Shown piece by piece: positions 1 to 9,280 of a DNA stretch of 64,000 bases (positions are counted from its first letter, which is position 1; each line of letters starts with the position of its first letter). Below the pieces are notes generated by a model. The model was not told the origin of the DNA. It ran no database searches and was given only the letters and a program-made list of their open reading frames with translations. This DNA comes from Corynebacterium singulare (GTDB lineage: Bacteria; Actinomycetota; Actinomycetes; Mycobacteriales; Mycobacteriaceae): NCBI RefSeq assembly GCF_000833575.1, contig NZ_CP010827.1:2033993-2097992 (forward strand), in the 5' to 3' direction. Made by a program: the position numbers and the translations under genes.

Positions 1-292
1 TCTGCTCATTCTGTGGCTTCGTTGTGGGGCGGACCATGAGCGTAACGCCGTCAAAATCAGAAGGTGTCCAGTGATGGCGGTGAGTCTTAAACTCCATGCC
101 TTGTTCATTGGCTGCTGAATAGACCAAAAGTGCACGGCCGTCCTTACACAATTCGGTGGTTCGCTCCCACAGCAGATCACGGATGCGAGCGGAAGGCCGT
201 CCTACGAAAACTCCAGGAGTTAGTTCAATTAGCCACTTCGACAAGTCGCCGCGTAGCCCTGCAGGGCACGCAGTGACAACGAGAACCATCAT
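1..292 (-). CDS. cas2: Cas2, type I-E (3' end beyond window)
   Basis: Cas2e pairs with Cas1 to capture and integrate new spacers. The reading frame was translated by hand from ATG at 292; it begins MMVLVVTACPAGLRGDL and continues GVFVGRPSARIRD, the typical Cas2e start with the first beta strand and the following helix. About 97 residues lie in the window and the C-terminus runs off the left edge. Its ATG overlaps the cas1 stop by four bases (ATGA), as expected for the last gene of a coupled cas operon. The main CRISPR array is not in the window and should lie to the left. An alternative start is the second ATG at 289. Confidence 0.9.
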   Translation of the reverse strand, partial: MMVLVVTACPAGLRGDLSKWLIELTPGVFVGRPSARIRDLLWERTTELCKDGRALLVYSAANEQGMEFKTHRHHWTPSDFDGVTLMVRPTTKPQNEQ

Positions 293-1227
293 GAAAGAGT
301 CTCCTCTTCGGCCCAATTCATTCCAGAAGCAATCACTTCAAGCTCACTCCAGAGCATAAGTTCCACGTCGCTCACCAGCTCGTCATCTGGGACATCAAAT
401 AGGGACTTCAAATCTTTGACCATGCGGGGCATGAGCCGGTGGGAAACAACATAATCGCGGACATGACGGCGCACTTCAACGGACGGCTTACCCTTCGCCG
501 CAGCAACCGTGTCAAAAGCGGCCGGAATTGAAATCTCTGCCTTGTACAAGTCGGCAATGTCGTAGACAAAGGAACGATCAGTTCCGGTATGAATAACGCC
601 GAGAGCCGGAACAAAGCCCAATGCGGAGATCACAGCATGTGCTACCCCATACAGGGCCGCGCTGGCTGCAGTAAGTGCTTGGTTGATCGGATCAGAAGAT
701 TCGAAGTCGTTGGGATCGTACGACCTCCTATTCCAATAGACACCAGTTCGCACAGATTCTTTTTCGTACACCTTCTTCATCCGAGCACCTTCGCGCCCGC
801 GGAGCTGGGCCATGGTTAGCCCAGATACATCCTCACCGGGAAAGCGCATGGCATACATCCGGCGGGCACAGTTCAATCGTTTGCGCTGATGCGTGACTAC
901 TTCTGCTTGAATTTCTGCCATACGGCTTGACTTCGCGGGTGGGCGGCCATGTGCGTAATAGCGCACACCGCGCTCCCCTACCCAGACCGCGCTCACTCCG
1001 GCATCACCAAGCAAGGCCATCGCGGCGTATGTAATCTTCGTGCCCGGTCCTAGAAGCAAAGCTGCAATCTGCGTAGCGGGCACATGCGCGGTGCCGCGTT
1101 GATCAACGATGGTGAGTGAATTGCCATCGCGGTTAATAACGCACCGCTCAGCGTAAAGAAAACTGATGCGGTCCCCAACGCGCGCCAAAGCTTGGCGTGT
1201 GAGAGGGACCTCATGTGGGGTGGTCAT
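289..1227 (-). CDS. cas1: Cas1 integrase, type I-E
   Basis: Cas1 is the catalytic subunit of the spacer integrase. The 312-residue length fits Cas1e. The metal-binding residues are recognisable: E146 in RGREGARMK, H213 in GVIHTG, and the acidic residues D223/D226 in FVYDIADLYK. The N-terminal beta domain covers about residues 1-90 and the all-helical catalytic domain the rest. The gene overlaps cas6e upstream and cas2 downstream by four bases each, so it is translationally coupled. All catalytic residues are intact, so adaptation could be functional. Confidence 0.96.
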   Translation of the reverse strand: MTTPHEVPLTRQALARVGDRISFLYAERCVINRDGNSLTIVDQRGTAHVPATQIAALLLGPGTKITYAAMALLGDAGVSAVWVGERGVRYYAHGRPPAKSSRMAEIQAEVVTHQRKRLNCARRMYAMRFPGEDVSGLTMAQLRGREGARMKKVYEKESVRTGVYWNRRSYDPNDFESSDPINQALTAASAALYGVAHAVISALGFVPALGVIHTGTDRSFVYDIADLYKAEISIPAAFDTVAAAKGKPSVEVRRHVRDYVVSHRLMPRMVKDLKSLFDVPDDELVSDVELMLWSELEVIASGMNWAEEETLS

Positions 1228-1919
1228 GAAGACACAGCCGCCAACGTCATCAGGCCACAGCCATAGCCGCGAGCACGACCAATACCGTGAGTAAGCGTAG
1301 CTCGGAGCAGCTCGGGATCGGTGACCTCAAGCGTGCCACGGTAACGGACAGTAACGATACGAATATGTCGCCGATTCTCGCCCTTGCGGAAATCGAGAGT
1401 ACGCCTTTCCACGATGGCTGTCTCATCATCGAGTGACCATCGTGCGCGTTCTTCATCAGATGCCTCGTCATGTGCGCGAGGAGCTAGGGCAAAACCCGCC
1501 TTTTCAGCGCGCTTGTAAAGCCACTCAAGCTGGTGTTCTACAGAGACATGAGCTTTGACCTTTCCGCGCTTACCGTTGTTGGACTGGGAATAGGTGGGGT
1601 TCGCAAGCAACTCGAAGCGCCAGCGCTGCCCCTTCTGCAATGTCCTTAAGAACCGTGTGTAATCGAGGGATTGGGCCGGGCGTGTGTCATAGCCGGCCTG
1701 CTCAACAATGCCTGCCGAGGTCGGTTTTTCAGAGCCCACGATGTAAAGGACATTCTCGTGACGGTTCTGATCAACGCGCCACAGGATACGTGCGTCGGAA
1801 TTGTCGATGTCCGGCGGAAACGCTGCGCTCACCGCTGCATGCATGGCATGAGGGTTGCTCAGCAGCTTTCGGCCCTGGCGCAACTGCGGGTTGATAAGGA
1901 TTTTGGTCAAGGTAGTCAC
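1224..1919 (-). CDS. cas6e: Cas6e crRNA-processing endoribonuclease
   Basis: Cas6e (Cse3/CasE) cuts the pre-crRNA at the base of the repeat hairpin and stays in Cascade. The 231-residue protein has the conserved histidine near the N-terminus (H27 in NPHAMHAAV, matching the catalytic His of Cse3) and the C-terminal glycine-rich loop GIGRARGYGCGLMTL that ends Cas6e proteins. It overlaps cas5 and cas1 by four bases. It would also process the degenerate mini-array described at 9.3 kb, whose repeats keep the hairpin. Confidence 0.95.
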   Translation of the reverse strand: MTTLTKILINPQLRQGRKLLSNPHAMHAAVSAAFPPDIDNSDARILWRVDQNRHENVLYIVGSEKPTSAGIVEQAGYDTRPAQSLDYTRFLRTLQKGQRWRFELLANPTYSQSNNGKRGKVKAHVSVEHQLEWLYKRAEKAGFALAPRAHDEASDEERARWSLDDETAIVERRTLDFRKGENRRHIRIVTVRYRGTLEVTDPELLRATLTHGIGRARGYGCGLMTLAAVSS

Positions 1920-2632
1920 GCGTTCATCACTGCTTCCATAAATGGGTCGGGGCGCAGTTGCGAAGCCTCCAGCGGATTGTCCACAAGTGCGTTTTCACGC
2001 TGGACTACCGTGCGCCAAGCATACTTTCGGTGTCTGGGATCGAAGGAGACAGGGACATCCTGCAGGGACTCACCGAGCTCTCCTGCCTGAGCATCCCTGT
2101 AAATAGGAAGGGCCACCTTCTCACCGCATGTTTTCATGTACTCCTTTGTCGCATGCCACGTGGAATGTTCTTGGAGTGCTTTTACTGCTGGCTTATCGAC
2201 GATTCCCTGAACCACATTCGGAGGTGCAGGACACGATCGGCGGCCTAAGAAAATGGGGAACGCAGGTTTGTTGAGCGCTTCAGCCAAGCCCTCAAGCAGA
2301 CTGCGCTCCTCTGCTTCGATTGCAGCAACAAATGCAGCATCGGACAGAAAGTAGCGCGTGATCAACTTCGCATCAGCTTTGGGATTTCTCTGCCAGTTTT
2401 GGGCCGTTTGATAATCCCTCAGCAAGCTACCGGACTGGTCAACACGTACAGCGAATGTCAGACCGGCGAGGTCTGTGATGTCGTCAGTGCGCCGGCGTCC
2501 TTCCGCAGCAGCGAGCATCCCAAGGACCCCAGACTTAGATGGAATCTGTGCCGTAGTTCGCGTGGCATAGCGTGATTCATTACCCCAAGACTGCAAAGGA
2601 GCTTTGAGTAACAATAATAAGGTCGATGTCAT
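1916..2632 (-). CDS. cas5e: Cas5e Cascade subunit
   Basis: Cas5e (CasD) binds the 5' handle of the crRNA in Cascade and contacts Cse1 near the PAM. The N-terminus MTSTLLLLLKAPLQSWG and the following SRYATRTTAQIPSKSGVLGMLAAA segment are the signature of the family; 238 residues is the usual size. A purine-rich GGGAGGGAG lies upstream of the ATG. It has a 23-base gap to cas7 and a four-base overlap with cas6e. Confidence 0.95.
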   Translation of the reverse strand: MTSTLLLLLKAPLQSWGNESRYATRTTAQIPSKSGVLGMLAAAEGRRRTDDITDLAGLTFAVRVDQSGSLLRDYQTAQNWQRNPKADAKLITRYFLSDAAFVAAIEAEERSLLEGLAEALNKPAFPIFLGRRSCPAPPNVVQGIVDKPAVKALQEHSTWHATKEYMKTCGEKVALPIYRDAQAGELGESLQDVPVSFDPRHRKYAWRTVVQRENALVDNPLEASQLRPDPFMEAVMNA

Positions 2633-2655
2633 GAGAAAATTCTCCCTCCCAAGGT

Positions 2656-3804
2656 TTAGGAGGCATCCAGGGCTGCACTGAGACGTTCCGCGAGTTCTGG
2701 CAAGGTGACGGTCTCTGCAATCTCTGCGAAAGGCTCTCGTGCCTCGCTAACACCAACCACGAAAGAAGCCTGCGGCTTCAGGCCATAGTTCTCCTCGAAC
2801 TCCTTCTCTTCCTTCGCTAGAGCCTCTGCACCAGCGATGCGAAGGTTCTTGTTGTCGGTGGCACGAACCGGCTCCTCGAATGCCGTCACGAGACTTACTG
2901 GGCGTGTGTCACGAACGGTGACGTACACCAGTTCAGGGAGAGTATGGTTGGCGAAGGTATTGATTTTGCCAGTTGGCATCGACTTGATGAAGGCATCGAC
3001 GAACTGAATTGCTGCCTGTTTTGCATTCTCTTCGGAATCGAGGTTCTTAGTCAGACCAGCAACGTTTACGGTGGCAAAGCGGTAGAGAGTGGAAGACATC
3101 ATCTGGACTGTGCCAATCATGCCTGCACCAGTTTCTTCACCGTCTTCAGCTAGATCATCGACTGCGGTGAAGTAATCGAACTCTGGGGCACTATCGTGAA
3201 TTCCCAGTGCGTGTGCAACCTGCACTGCGGCATCGACGTTGAAGGCAGCATCATCGGCAATCATGCGCCCGAACATAGCCATATCCACGGAGTGCTGAGT
3301 ATCGAGAATTTCCTTCGCATCAGCCTTCTTGATCTTCTCCCCATCCGCAGCAACGATTTCACGGGCTGCACGTTCAATCTGCTGCGGGCTCAGAAAGATG
3401 AGGTACTTAGTGCGCGGGTAGCGTGCTTCTTTGAGGAGCGCCTCTTTGTCCTCAGCGTCGGACTTTTCCAGTTCCTTGATCCGCTTGCTATCGACTTCGG
3501 TGGAAATTCCAGCGGCCTTGAACAGATCAGACACTTGTTTGATTGCGCGCTCGGCATCCCAACCTTCGTGGTCTTCTACCAACTTGGCAATCTTTTCTGG
3601 GAGGCGCTTGGAGCGGTCTCCTACAGAATCCGGGTCAACGTTGTTCTCAAAGTAGGCGCGAATGGCTCGCTTCCAAGATTGGGAAGATACGCGCTGGCGG
3701 GGAACACCACCAAAGACAGCAGACTTCGGGGCACCAGTGTCGTCGCGGTTGATGAGGGATGGCGGAAGTGTCTGGAGAGCGTGAACATCGATGACAAGAG
3801 ACAT
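2656..3804 (-). CDS. cas7e: Cas7e Cascade backbone subunit
   Basis: Cas7e (CasC/Cse4) polymerises along the spacer part of the crRNA as the Cascade backbone and flips out every sixth base of the guide. The N-terminal motif VIDVHALQTLPPSLINRDDTG, followed by KSAVFGGVPRQRVSSQSWKRA, is diagnostic. At 382 residues it is full length. AAAGGA lies nine bases before the ATG. The gene sits between cse2 and cas5 in the standard I-E order. Confidence 0.97.
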   Translation of the reverse strand: MSLVIDVHALQTLPPSLINRDDTGAPKSAVFGGVPRQRVSSQSWKRAIRAYFENNVDPDSVGDRSKRLPEKIAKLVEDHEGWDAERAIKQVSDLFKAAGISTEVDSKRIKELEKSDAEDKEALLKEARYPRTKYLIFLSPQQIERAAREIVAADGEKIKKADAKEILDTQHSVDMAMFGRMIADDAAFNVDAAVQVAHALGIHDSAPEFDYFTAVDDLAEDGEETGAGMIGTVQMMSSTLYRFATVNVAGLTKNLDSEENAKQAAIQFVDAFIKSMPTGKINTFANHTLPELVYVTVRDTRPVSLVTAFEEPVRATDNKNLRIAGAEALAKEEKEFEENYGLKPQASFVVGVSEAREPFAEIAETVTLPELAERLSAALDAS

Positions 3805-3836
3805 AGTGAATGGTCCTTTCGGGTAGTTATCGAGAG

Positions 3837-4505
3837 TTAGGATTTAGTGGACTGCGTGCTCTTAGAGAAAGCACCGGTGGCAAAATCGCGTCCCCACCTC
3901 AAAAGAACTCCCTGGCGTCGGTTTTGCTCAGCCTGGGTTGAGGTGCGAACGTTAAGGGTTCGGAGATCTTGCGCGAATTGCCCGTAGTCAAAGCCAATCT
4001 TTGCGCCACGGAGCAATGTAATGAGTGAGCGAATGTGAATCAGACGGGATGCTTCATCGCGAGAGACCAACATGGCATCGAAACGGGGTTTGGTGGACTG
4101 GGACTCGCTCTGGGCAAAAAATCGGCCACAGGCACGCGCGAAGCTTTGGCCTTCTACATGGGCGTCCGTTGTCGCACTCTGCATGTGAATGCCGAACATC
4201 ACGAGAGCGTTGAAAGCCGCTGCCTCTGATGGAGACGGAGCGTTGCTTTTGCCCAACTCATTGTCACTCAGAGATGGCTGGAGGATTAGGAGAACCTCCT
4301 CCAACGCGAGCGGTTGATCTTTGAGGGGAACGGAGGCGTACTTGCGCAGCGTAGCCAGCGTTGCACGGGCTTGGGCACTCTTAGCGTGATTCGGCGAATG
4401 CAGTATAGCGAACTGGAGTTCATTCGCAGTCCGAGCAACAGCAGGGCGAAGAGTCGGCCTCGTCTGCGTGGTTGGAGTATCGGCGCTGGGTGGGGTTTTA
4501 GTCAT
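3837..4505 (-). CDS. cse2: Cse2 (CasB, Cas11e) Cascade small subunit
   Basis: Cse2 forms the dimer along the belly of Cascade that stabilises the R-loop. I chose ATG at 4505, giving 222 residues, because it overlaps the cse1 stop in ATGACTAA and has GAGG nine bases upstream. Earlier starts at 4514 or 4538 lengthen the protein by 3 or 11 residues. The first ~25 residues are a proline/threonine-rich low-complexity leader; the helical body includes RDEASRLIHIRSLITLLR and the C-terminal RRQGVLLRWGRDFA, which suits the family. The call rests partly on gene order. Confidence 0.9.
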   Translation of the reverse strand: MTKTPPSADTPTTQTRPTLRPAVARTANELQFAILHSPNHAKSAQARATLATLRKYASVPLKDQPLALEEVLLILQPSLSDNELGKSNAPSPSEAAAFNALVMFGIHMQSATTDAHVEGQSFARACGRFFAQSESQSTKPRFDAMLVSRDEASRLIHIRSLITLLRGAKIGFDYGQFAQDLRTLNVRTSTQAEQNRRQGVLLRWGRDFATGAFSKSTQSTKS

Positions 4506-6240
4506 GAGAGTCATCCTCGTGTGAGAGTCCGGAGGCATCCGCCTCCGGAGAAGTGGGAGAAACCGTCAACGGAAGGTCCTTGTCTAGCCTTCGATGCAGC
4601 TGACGGAAAAGAGAACCGGCCGAGATAATGCGCCCCTTACCGCTGTCACCGGCATCGATTTCCCTGCCTACGATGGCCTTGGTGCCAGCACCGCGGAGAA
4701 GTTCACGTGCATCACGAAGAACCTGTTCGCGCACCTGCTTCTGCCATTCAACCTGCGCAGTTTCAGCGGTGTCAGAGCTTAGTCCCGACATCCAGCTCAG
4801 GAAGAGCGGCTCGAGTCGGGCATAGAAACGATCAGCTGTACTCGTACCGAATTCATAATCGCCTCCTGCGGCAACCAGCAGCTGGCCAGCAAACCAACCA
4901 AGGCTGATTGCTGCCTTACTTGTTTTCTCTGCAGAGGTACGGACCGCATTGCGTACCCTTCGGCCAGTGTCATCCGCCCGAAGCACGACAAGTGGCAAAC
5001 CGATTGTGGCAATGAAGGTGGAGGCCACGGACGATTCCTGCGGGCCATACTCCATCGAGACCAAAGCAAGGTCTAGGGCGTTCTTGTCCAGATACCCATC
5101 TGCTTCTAGGTCTGCCAAGTTGGAGAGATTTCGAGGACGCTTCGGGGCCTTGTTTTTGTTGTTATCGAAGCCGGGGTCATCCTCTAGCGCAATCAGAGCA
5201 TCAAGAGCTCGCCACATCGTCCTAGTCGGATCGTAGGGGCGCGGATAATACGCAGTCTGACCCTTCTTCGACTGATTCGGGCTATAACGGTAAGGCGTCA
5301 TCGGATCACCCATGACGTTCTTACCTGCATCCGGAATTCGGTCACCGTTCGACACGAGTACCTGGACTGCCCGTTCATCCTCGAAGAAGAGCCGAATGCG
5401 ACGCGCTTGCCAGGTAGCAAGATCGACAGCACCATGCGGCACTGCGCCAATGTCATCATTCGAGCCTGGGCGCTGAGCTGCAGTATCGGGCTCTCGTTCC
5501 CAGACCGGGATATCCGCGCTGACGGCTCCGCCTTCTTCAGAATCCAGCACGGCCGACGGTGGAGTGTTGAGAATCAAAGTCTCGAGAAGACCTCCCGAAC
5601 CAAGAACAACGGTGCCACCAGTGCGACCAGTCCAGCCGGTTCCGATGGGATAACCCTTTCCTCCCTTTACTCGCGAGTCACCTTCCGCTCCGGATTTGAT
5701 GCCCGAGAAATCATAAGCCTGGGCATGGATGAGCCATCGTGCGGCCTCATCGAGGGCGAGAGATTGACGACCTTCAGCCGTGCGCATGGTGAAGAAGTTG
5801 TCAGCGGCCTCGGGAACGATGAAAGAGACTGGTCTGGTTGCCCCCGACTTCGTATGCAGATCAGCAACCTGCATGAAGGGGGCGGTCGGTGAAAGAAGAT
5901 CGAACCTATCTTCATAGGCCTCGAGATAGTTGAGGACTACATCGTCACGCTGTTCACCCACCAACTGTGCATGCAGTTCGTCAAACCATTCCGGCCAATC
6001 GAAATCATCCCAGTTACTGCCGTATTCTTCTGCAATGTCGAGCGCATGCGCCCGCCAAAAGATGGCCAACAGCACCCGGAGCACCGAGTAGTCCTGGGTC
6101 GGTGAATCACCGACGACCTTGCGTGCATCACCGCGACCGGAGAAGATGTCACGGATACTCAAAGCAACTTGTTGGTTGGCACCATCCATGCACATGATCC
6201 ACGGCTCATCGAGCAGATTGAACGTTGAGGTTTCAGTCAT
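4498..6240 (-). CDS. cse1: Cse1 (CasA, Cas8e) Cascade large subunit
   Basis: Cse1 recognises the PAM and recruits Cas3. ATG 6240 is preferred over 6267 because AAAGGAGG lies just upstream of it and the protein then begins MTETSTFNLLDEPWI, the conserved Cse1 start; this gives 580 residues. Other family segments are the DYSVLRVLLAIFWRAH stretch near residue 55 and PTAPFMQVADL near residue 120. It has an eight-base overlap with cse2 and is separated from cas3 by a 100-base gap holding a small hairpin. Confidence 0.95.
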   Translation of the reverse strand: MTETSTFNLLDEPWIMCMDGANQQVALSIRDIFSGRGDARKVVGDSPTQDYSVLRVLLAIFWRAHALDIAEEYGSNWDDFDWPEWFDELHAQLVGEQRDDVVLNYLEAYEDRFDLLSPTAPFMQVADLHTKSGATRPVSFIVPEAADNFFTMRTAEGRQSLALDEAARWLIHAQAYDFSGIKSGAEGDSRVKGGKGYPIGTGWTGRTGGTVVLGSGGLLETLILNTPPSAVLDSEEGGAVSADIPVWEREPDTAAQRPGSNDDIGAVPHGAVDLATWQARRIRLFFEDERAVQVLVSNGDRIPDAGKNVMGDPMTPYRYSPNQSKKGQTAYYPRPYDPTRTMWRALDALIALEDDPGFDNNKNKAPKRPRNLSNLADLEADGYLDKNALDLALVSMEYGPQESSVASTFIATIGLPLVVLRADDTGRRVRNAVRTSAEKTSKAAISLGWFAGQLLVAAGGDYEFGTSTADRFYARLEPLFLSWMSGLSSDTAETAQVEWQKQVREQVLRDARELLRGAGTKAIVGREIDAGDSGKGRIISAGSLFRQLHRRLDKDLPLTVSPTSPEADASGLSHEDDSHD

Positions 6241-6297
6241 TCTTCTTTCGCCTCCTTTCTTAGTCATGAAGTAGATAGAGATGTTGTTGTGAGATAC

Positions 6298-6321
6298 CTC
6301 TGAGAGGAGGTGCCCTCAGAG
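6298..6321. other. Hairpin between cas3 and cse1
   Basis: A perfect seven-base inverted repeat (CTCTGAG ... CTCAGAG) with a ten-base loop lies in the only sizeable gap of the cas operon. It has no run of T after it on the minus strand, so it is not a typical terminator. It could stabilise the downstream Cascade part of the message or mark a processing site. The function is a guess; the palindrome itself is read directly. Confidence 0.4.
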
Positions 6322-6340
6322 TACAAATCGTGGTAGACAT

Positions 6341-9151
6341 TCAATCCCTCCTATCGCTGAGGATTTCGATTCCTAGTTGGGAGGTATAGGAGACAGAGAA
6401 CCGGCCTAACTGGACAATCCCCGTTTCATCGAGAGGCATTGCCAGTTGTCCACGCAGGAGAAAGTGGGATCGCCATTGGTCTGGAGTTGCATCCTCGAGA
6501 GCATCAACGACAGCGTCAAAATCGGACTCCCATCTCGTCATACGAATGGGAAGGCGAACCGTACTCGCAGCCAGGTGGAATGCGACTTTGTAGGACAACT
6601 CAGCACCATCAAGTACTTCCTCATCCAAGCCCCATGGTTGATACCCGTACTCTGTACGCAGAATCGGAATGACTTCCACCGAAGGTTCGGCATCACGGAC
6701 TTGGGCTGCTCCTCGTTCATCACCCGACGCCCCGCCGTCACTAATGAGCTGCGAGAACAATGAATCGTAGCTGGTTCGTCGGCGAGGGCTGGGGAGACGG
6801 AATGTGGACGACTTGGAATGGGCGCTGTCTTCGTCGAACAAACTCTGCTCTTGAGCCTGTGCCCACGCATCCTCCCACCCTGCAGGCGGGGTGAAGTTTC
6901 GGTCGTAAGTTTCACGCACGAGGCTCTCAATGTCGTCAGGCCGCCGGAAGACACTGGGCAGCAGAGCTAACGTGGACAAGAGCAGCGCTGTGCCATAAAT
7001 GTATTCGGCGCCCGAATCGAACTCCGGAACAGGCTCACGTTCGACGATTCCACGAATCATCACCTGAGGCTGCTGCAAGTTGGCTGGCCTATCGGTGACA
7101 GGTCGCTCATGGCGGTGCAAGCGCCCAATTCGCTGAATGATGAGGTCCATCGGCGCGATATCAGTAATGAGCAGATCGGCGTCGATATCAAGACTCTGCT
7201 CGGCCACCTGGGTCGCCACCACAATCTTGCGCCATGGACGTCCCCTTCCCCGGCGGGATTCGGGACCCAACTCGTCGCGCAAAGCATCTTCTTTTTCCAC
7301 GCGTTCCCACGCCACGAAACCAGCATGATGCAGCTGAACATCCTCGCCATAAATGCTCGCCAGTGCACGGTATGCTTCCTGAGCCCGGGCGATGGTGTTG
7401 CAAATGATGAGGACACAGCCACCTGCTTCAAGGTTGTGCTCCATAAAGTTGACGAGTTCGTCGACGTCATCATCAAGGAAGCCAATGTGCGCCTCAAGGT
7501 TTGTGGGAGTCGGTGGTACTGGGTGAAACTCCACAGAGTCTCGCGTCGCCAGCGTCAGCAGCGGGTAACCAGTAGGTTCCTCGTCTAGCCATGGCGCGGT
7601 GGAATAAGCCTCTACCAAAGTGCGACGCTTTTCGGGTGGGAGTGTAGCGGACATCAGGATGACGCTGGCACCGTAAAACCCAAGCCACTCGATGGTGCTG
7701 CGTAAGTAGTCGCTGGTATACATGTCGAAGGCGTGAACCTCATCGAAAATGATGACCTTTCCGGCTAAGCCCACGTGCCGGAGCATGTGGAAGCGCTGCT
7801 GCAGCGCCATCATCAAAACCTGGTCCACAGTGCCCACAACGAAGTTGGAGAGCAACCCCAGCCGGCGTCCCGACATCCATTGGGAGGCGATAACACCACC
7901 GCCGCCACCAGAGTCCCTACCGATCTGCGAAAATTTCAATTCCCGATACGGCTCCGACAAAACGTTCTTGGAGTGCGCGAGGTACATGCTTTTTACTGAG
8001 TCGACACTGTTGTTGGAAGCCCAATCAATCGTGCGCTCTAACAGCCCGTTAGCCGTTGCCATCGTCGGCGCCGCAAAGTAAACCCCCTGAGCACCGCCAC
8101 GCGCTGCAAGAATCTCAGCCGTGGCCAGACCGGCCTCGGTCTTTCCTACACCCGTTTCAGCTTCGATAACAACGAGAGCCGGCCCGTCTAGCTTTTGAAC
8201 CGCCTCAACCACCGCGCGTTGCACTGGACGTGCGCAGAATTCTTCGGGCCATCCGAATGAGTGCCGAAAGCGCTTGTCGATGTCTCCCCACTCGCCCATC
8301 TCCGGCTCCCACGGCGTGGTCACATCGATCACCGCAGCGGCCGCCTCCACGCGCTCTAGCTGGGTACCGCGGACATGCAGGGTAAAAGCATTCTCATTCG
8401 ACGCTACCCAGTCCGCCATCACAACAAGCCCGGTGAGGATTTCTGCAACTCCCTGATGGAGTTTTCCTCCTCGGAAGACTTCTGTGAGGACAGCATCGAC
8501 ACCGCACAGCTCCGCCATGGCGTCGAGAAGCTCGCGGTGTACTTTCTTCCACGGCTCGGGGTAGTCTTCGATAAGTTCTCGAACTCGCTTGGACGGCTTG
8601 TTGGCAATGCCGTGGTGCGCGTTGACGACGGCCGCCAAACTATTAGCCTGGGGAAGCGGGATTCCTCGTGCACGCAACCAAAGGGCTAGGATTTCGCCCG
8701 ATGCAACGCCGTGCGGGAGCTTTTCGAAATTAGCCTCGTCAATGCTCAGATCGATGTTCAAGCCCGCATCAGAGACGGCCGAGACGAGATGCGCTTTATC
8801 GCTGGCCAGAAGTAGACGCTGGAAAGTCCGAATACCTTTTCCAATGTCATGCACCCCGGCGAGCCAGACATATAGGGCCTCAACCCCAGTCTCACCGATG
8901 CCGAGAGCCGCCGACAAATACCGCTTCACTGAGGGCGCCAACCATGAGTTGAACAGGAAAGACGCAGCACACGCTGAATCCACCATATGCTGCGGGAGGG
9001 TCAAGAAATCCGTTCCATCACCCGACTTTGCCCACAGACTCTGGGCTTGCGGGCTCCGTTCGCGCGCCCAGCCTTCGGCTCTTAAACAGAACTGGCGTGT
9101 CCGAGCCGGAATTAAAGTAGAGACCGAATCTTGGTGAGTGTTCCCATTCAT
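6341..9151 (-). CDS. cas3: Cas3 nuclease-helicase, type I-E
   Basis: Cas3 is recruited by Cascade and degrades the displaced strand. Counting from the ATG at 9151 (936 residues), the HD nuclease occupies roughly residues 45-260, with H55 in LPQHMVDSA and H101-D102 in AGVHDIGKG. The SF2 helicase follows: Walker A AETGVGKT at 331-338, DEVH at 470-473, the SATLP motif, and the late arginine motif QRIGRLHRH. A reading frame extends upstream to a TTG at 9217, but that extension is hydrophobic, unlike Cas3, and overlaps the promoter, so 9151 is chosen. It is the first gene of the operon. Confidence 0.96.
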   Translation of the reverse strand: MNGNTHQDSVSTLIPARTRQFCLRAEGWARERSPQAQSLWAKSGDGTDFLTLPQHMVDSACAASFLFNSWLAPSVKRYLSAALGIGETGVEALYVWLAGVHDIGKGIRTFQRLLLASDKAHLVSAVSDAGLNIDLSIDEANFEKLPHGVASGEILALWLRARGIPLPQANSLAAVVNAHHGIANKPSKRVRELIEDYPEPWKKVHRELLDAMAELCGVDAVLTEVFRGGKLHQGVAEILTGLVVMADWVASNENAFTLHVRGTQLERVEAAAAVIDVTTPWEPEMGEWGDIDKRFRHSFGWPEEFCARPVQRAVVEAVQKLDGPALVVIEAETGVGKTEAGLATAEILAARGGAQGVYFAAPTMATANGLLERTIDWASNNSVDSVKSMYLAHSKNVLSEPYRELKFSQIGRDSGGGGGVIASQWMSGRRLGLLSNFVVGTVDQVLMMALQQRFHMLRHVGLAGKVIIFDEVHAFDMYTSDYLRSTIEWLGFYGASVILMSATLPPEKRRTLVEAYSTAPWLDEEPTGYPLLTLATRDSVEFHPVPPTPTNLEAHIGFLDDDVDELVNFMEHNLEAGGCVLIICNTIARAQEAYRALASIYGEDVQLHHAGFVAWERVEKEDALRDELGPESRRGRGRPWRKIVVATQVAEQSLDIDADLLITDIAPMDLIIQRIGRLHRHERPVTDRPANLQQPQVMIRGIVEREPVPEFDSGAEYIYGTALLLSTLALLPSVFRRPDDIESLVRETYDRNFTPPAGWEDAWAQAQEQSLFDEDSAHSKSSTFRLPSPRRRTSYDSLFSQLISDGGASGDERGAAQVRDAEPSVEVIPILRTEYGYQPWGLDEEVLDGAELSYKVAFHLAASTVRLPIRMTRWESDFDAVVDALEDATPDQWRSHFLLRGQLAMPLDETGIVQLGRFSVSYTSQLGIEILSDRRD

Positions 9152-9189
9152 GATTGACCTTGCTTGCGAGAGAGAAAGAGTTAACACCA

Positions 9190-9217
9190 AACATACCAAA
9201 GCTTGTGACATTAGCAA
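9190..9217 (-). promoter_or_regulatory. Probable cas operon promoter
   Basis: On the minus strand, TTGCTA (9217-9212) and TATGTT (9195-9190) are 16 bases apart, close to the sigma-A consensus. They would start transcription about 30 bases before the cas3 ATG at 9151. No other pair in the gap fits as well. The -35 lies inside the site matched by the neighbouring mini-CRISPR spacer. Confidence 0.5.
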
Positions 9218-9220
9218 GTT
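9205..9220 (-). promoter_or_regulatory. Protospacer-like target of the mini-CRISPR in the cas promoter
   Basis: Read on the minus strand from 9217, the bases TTGCTAATGTC match the first eleven bases of the mini-array spacer (TTGCTGATGTC at 9309-9319) except at guide position 6, which type I-E Cascade flips out. The next mismatch is position 12, also a flipped position, and similarity then ends. The flanking trinucleotide is AAC (9220-9218); its final C equals the last base of the mini-array repeat (9308), as the PAM-repeat relation would require. Such short matching would favour binding without Cas3 cutting. Confidence 0.55.
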
Positions 9221-9280
9221 TAAAATTCGTGCAAACTTGTTTCTTCAGGTGTGCCATGTAGGCTTCACTGCAGGGCGATT

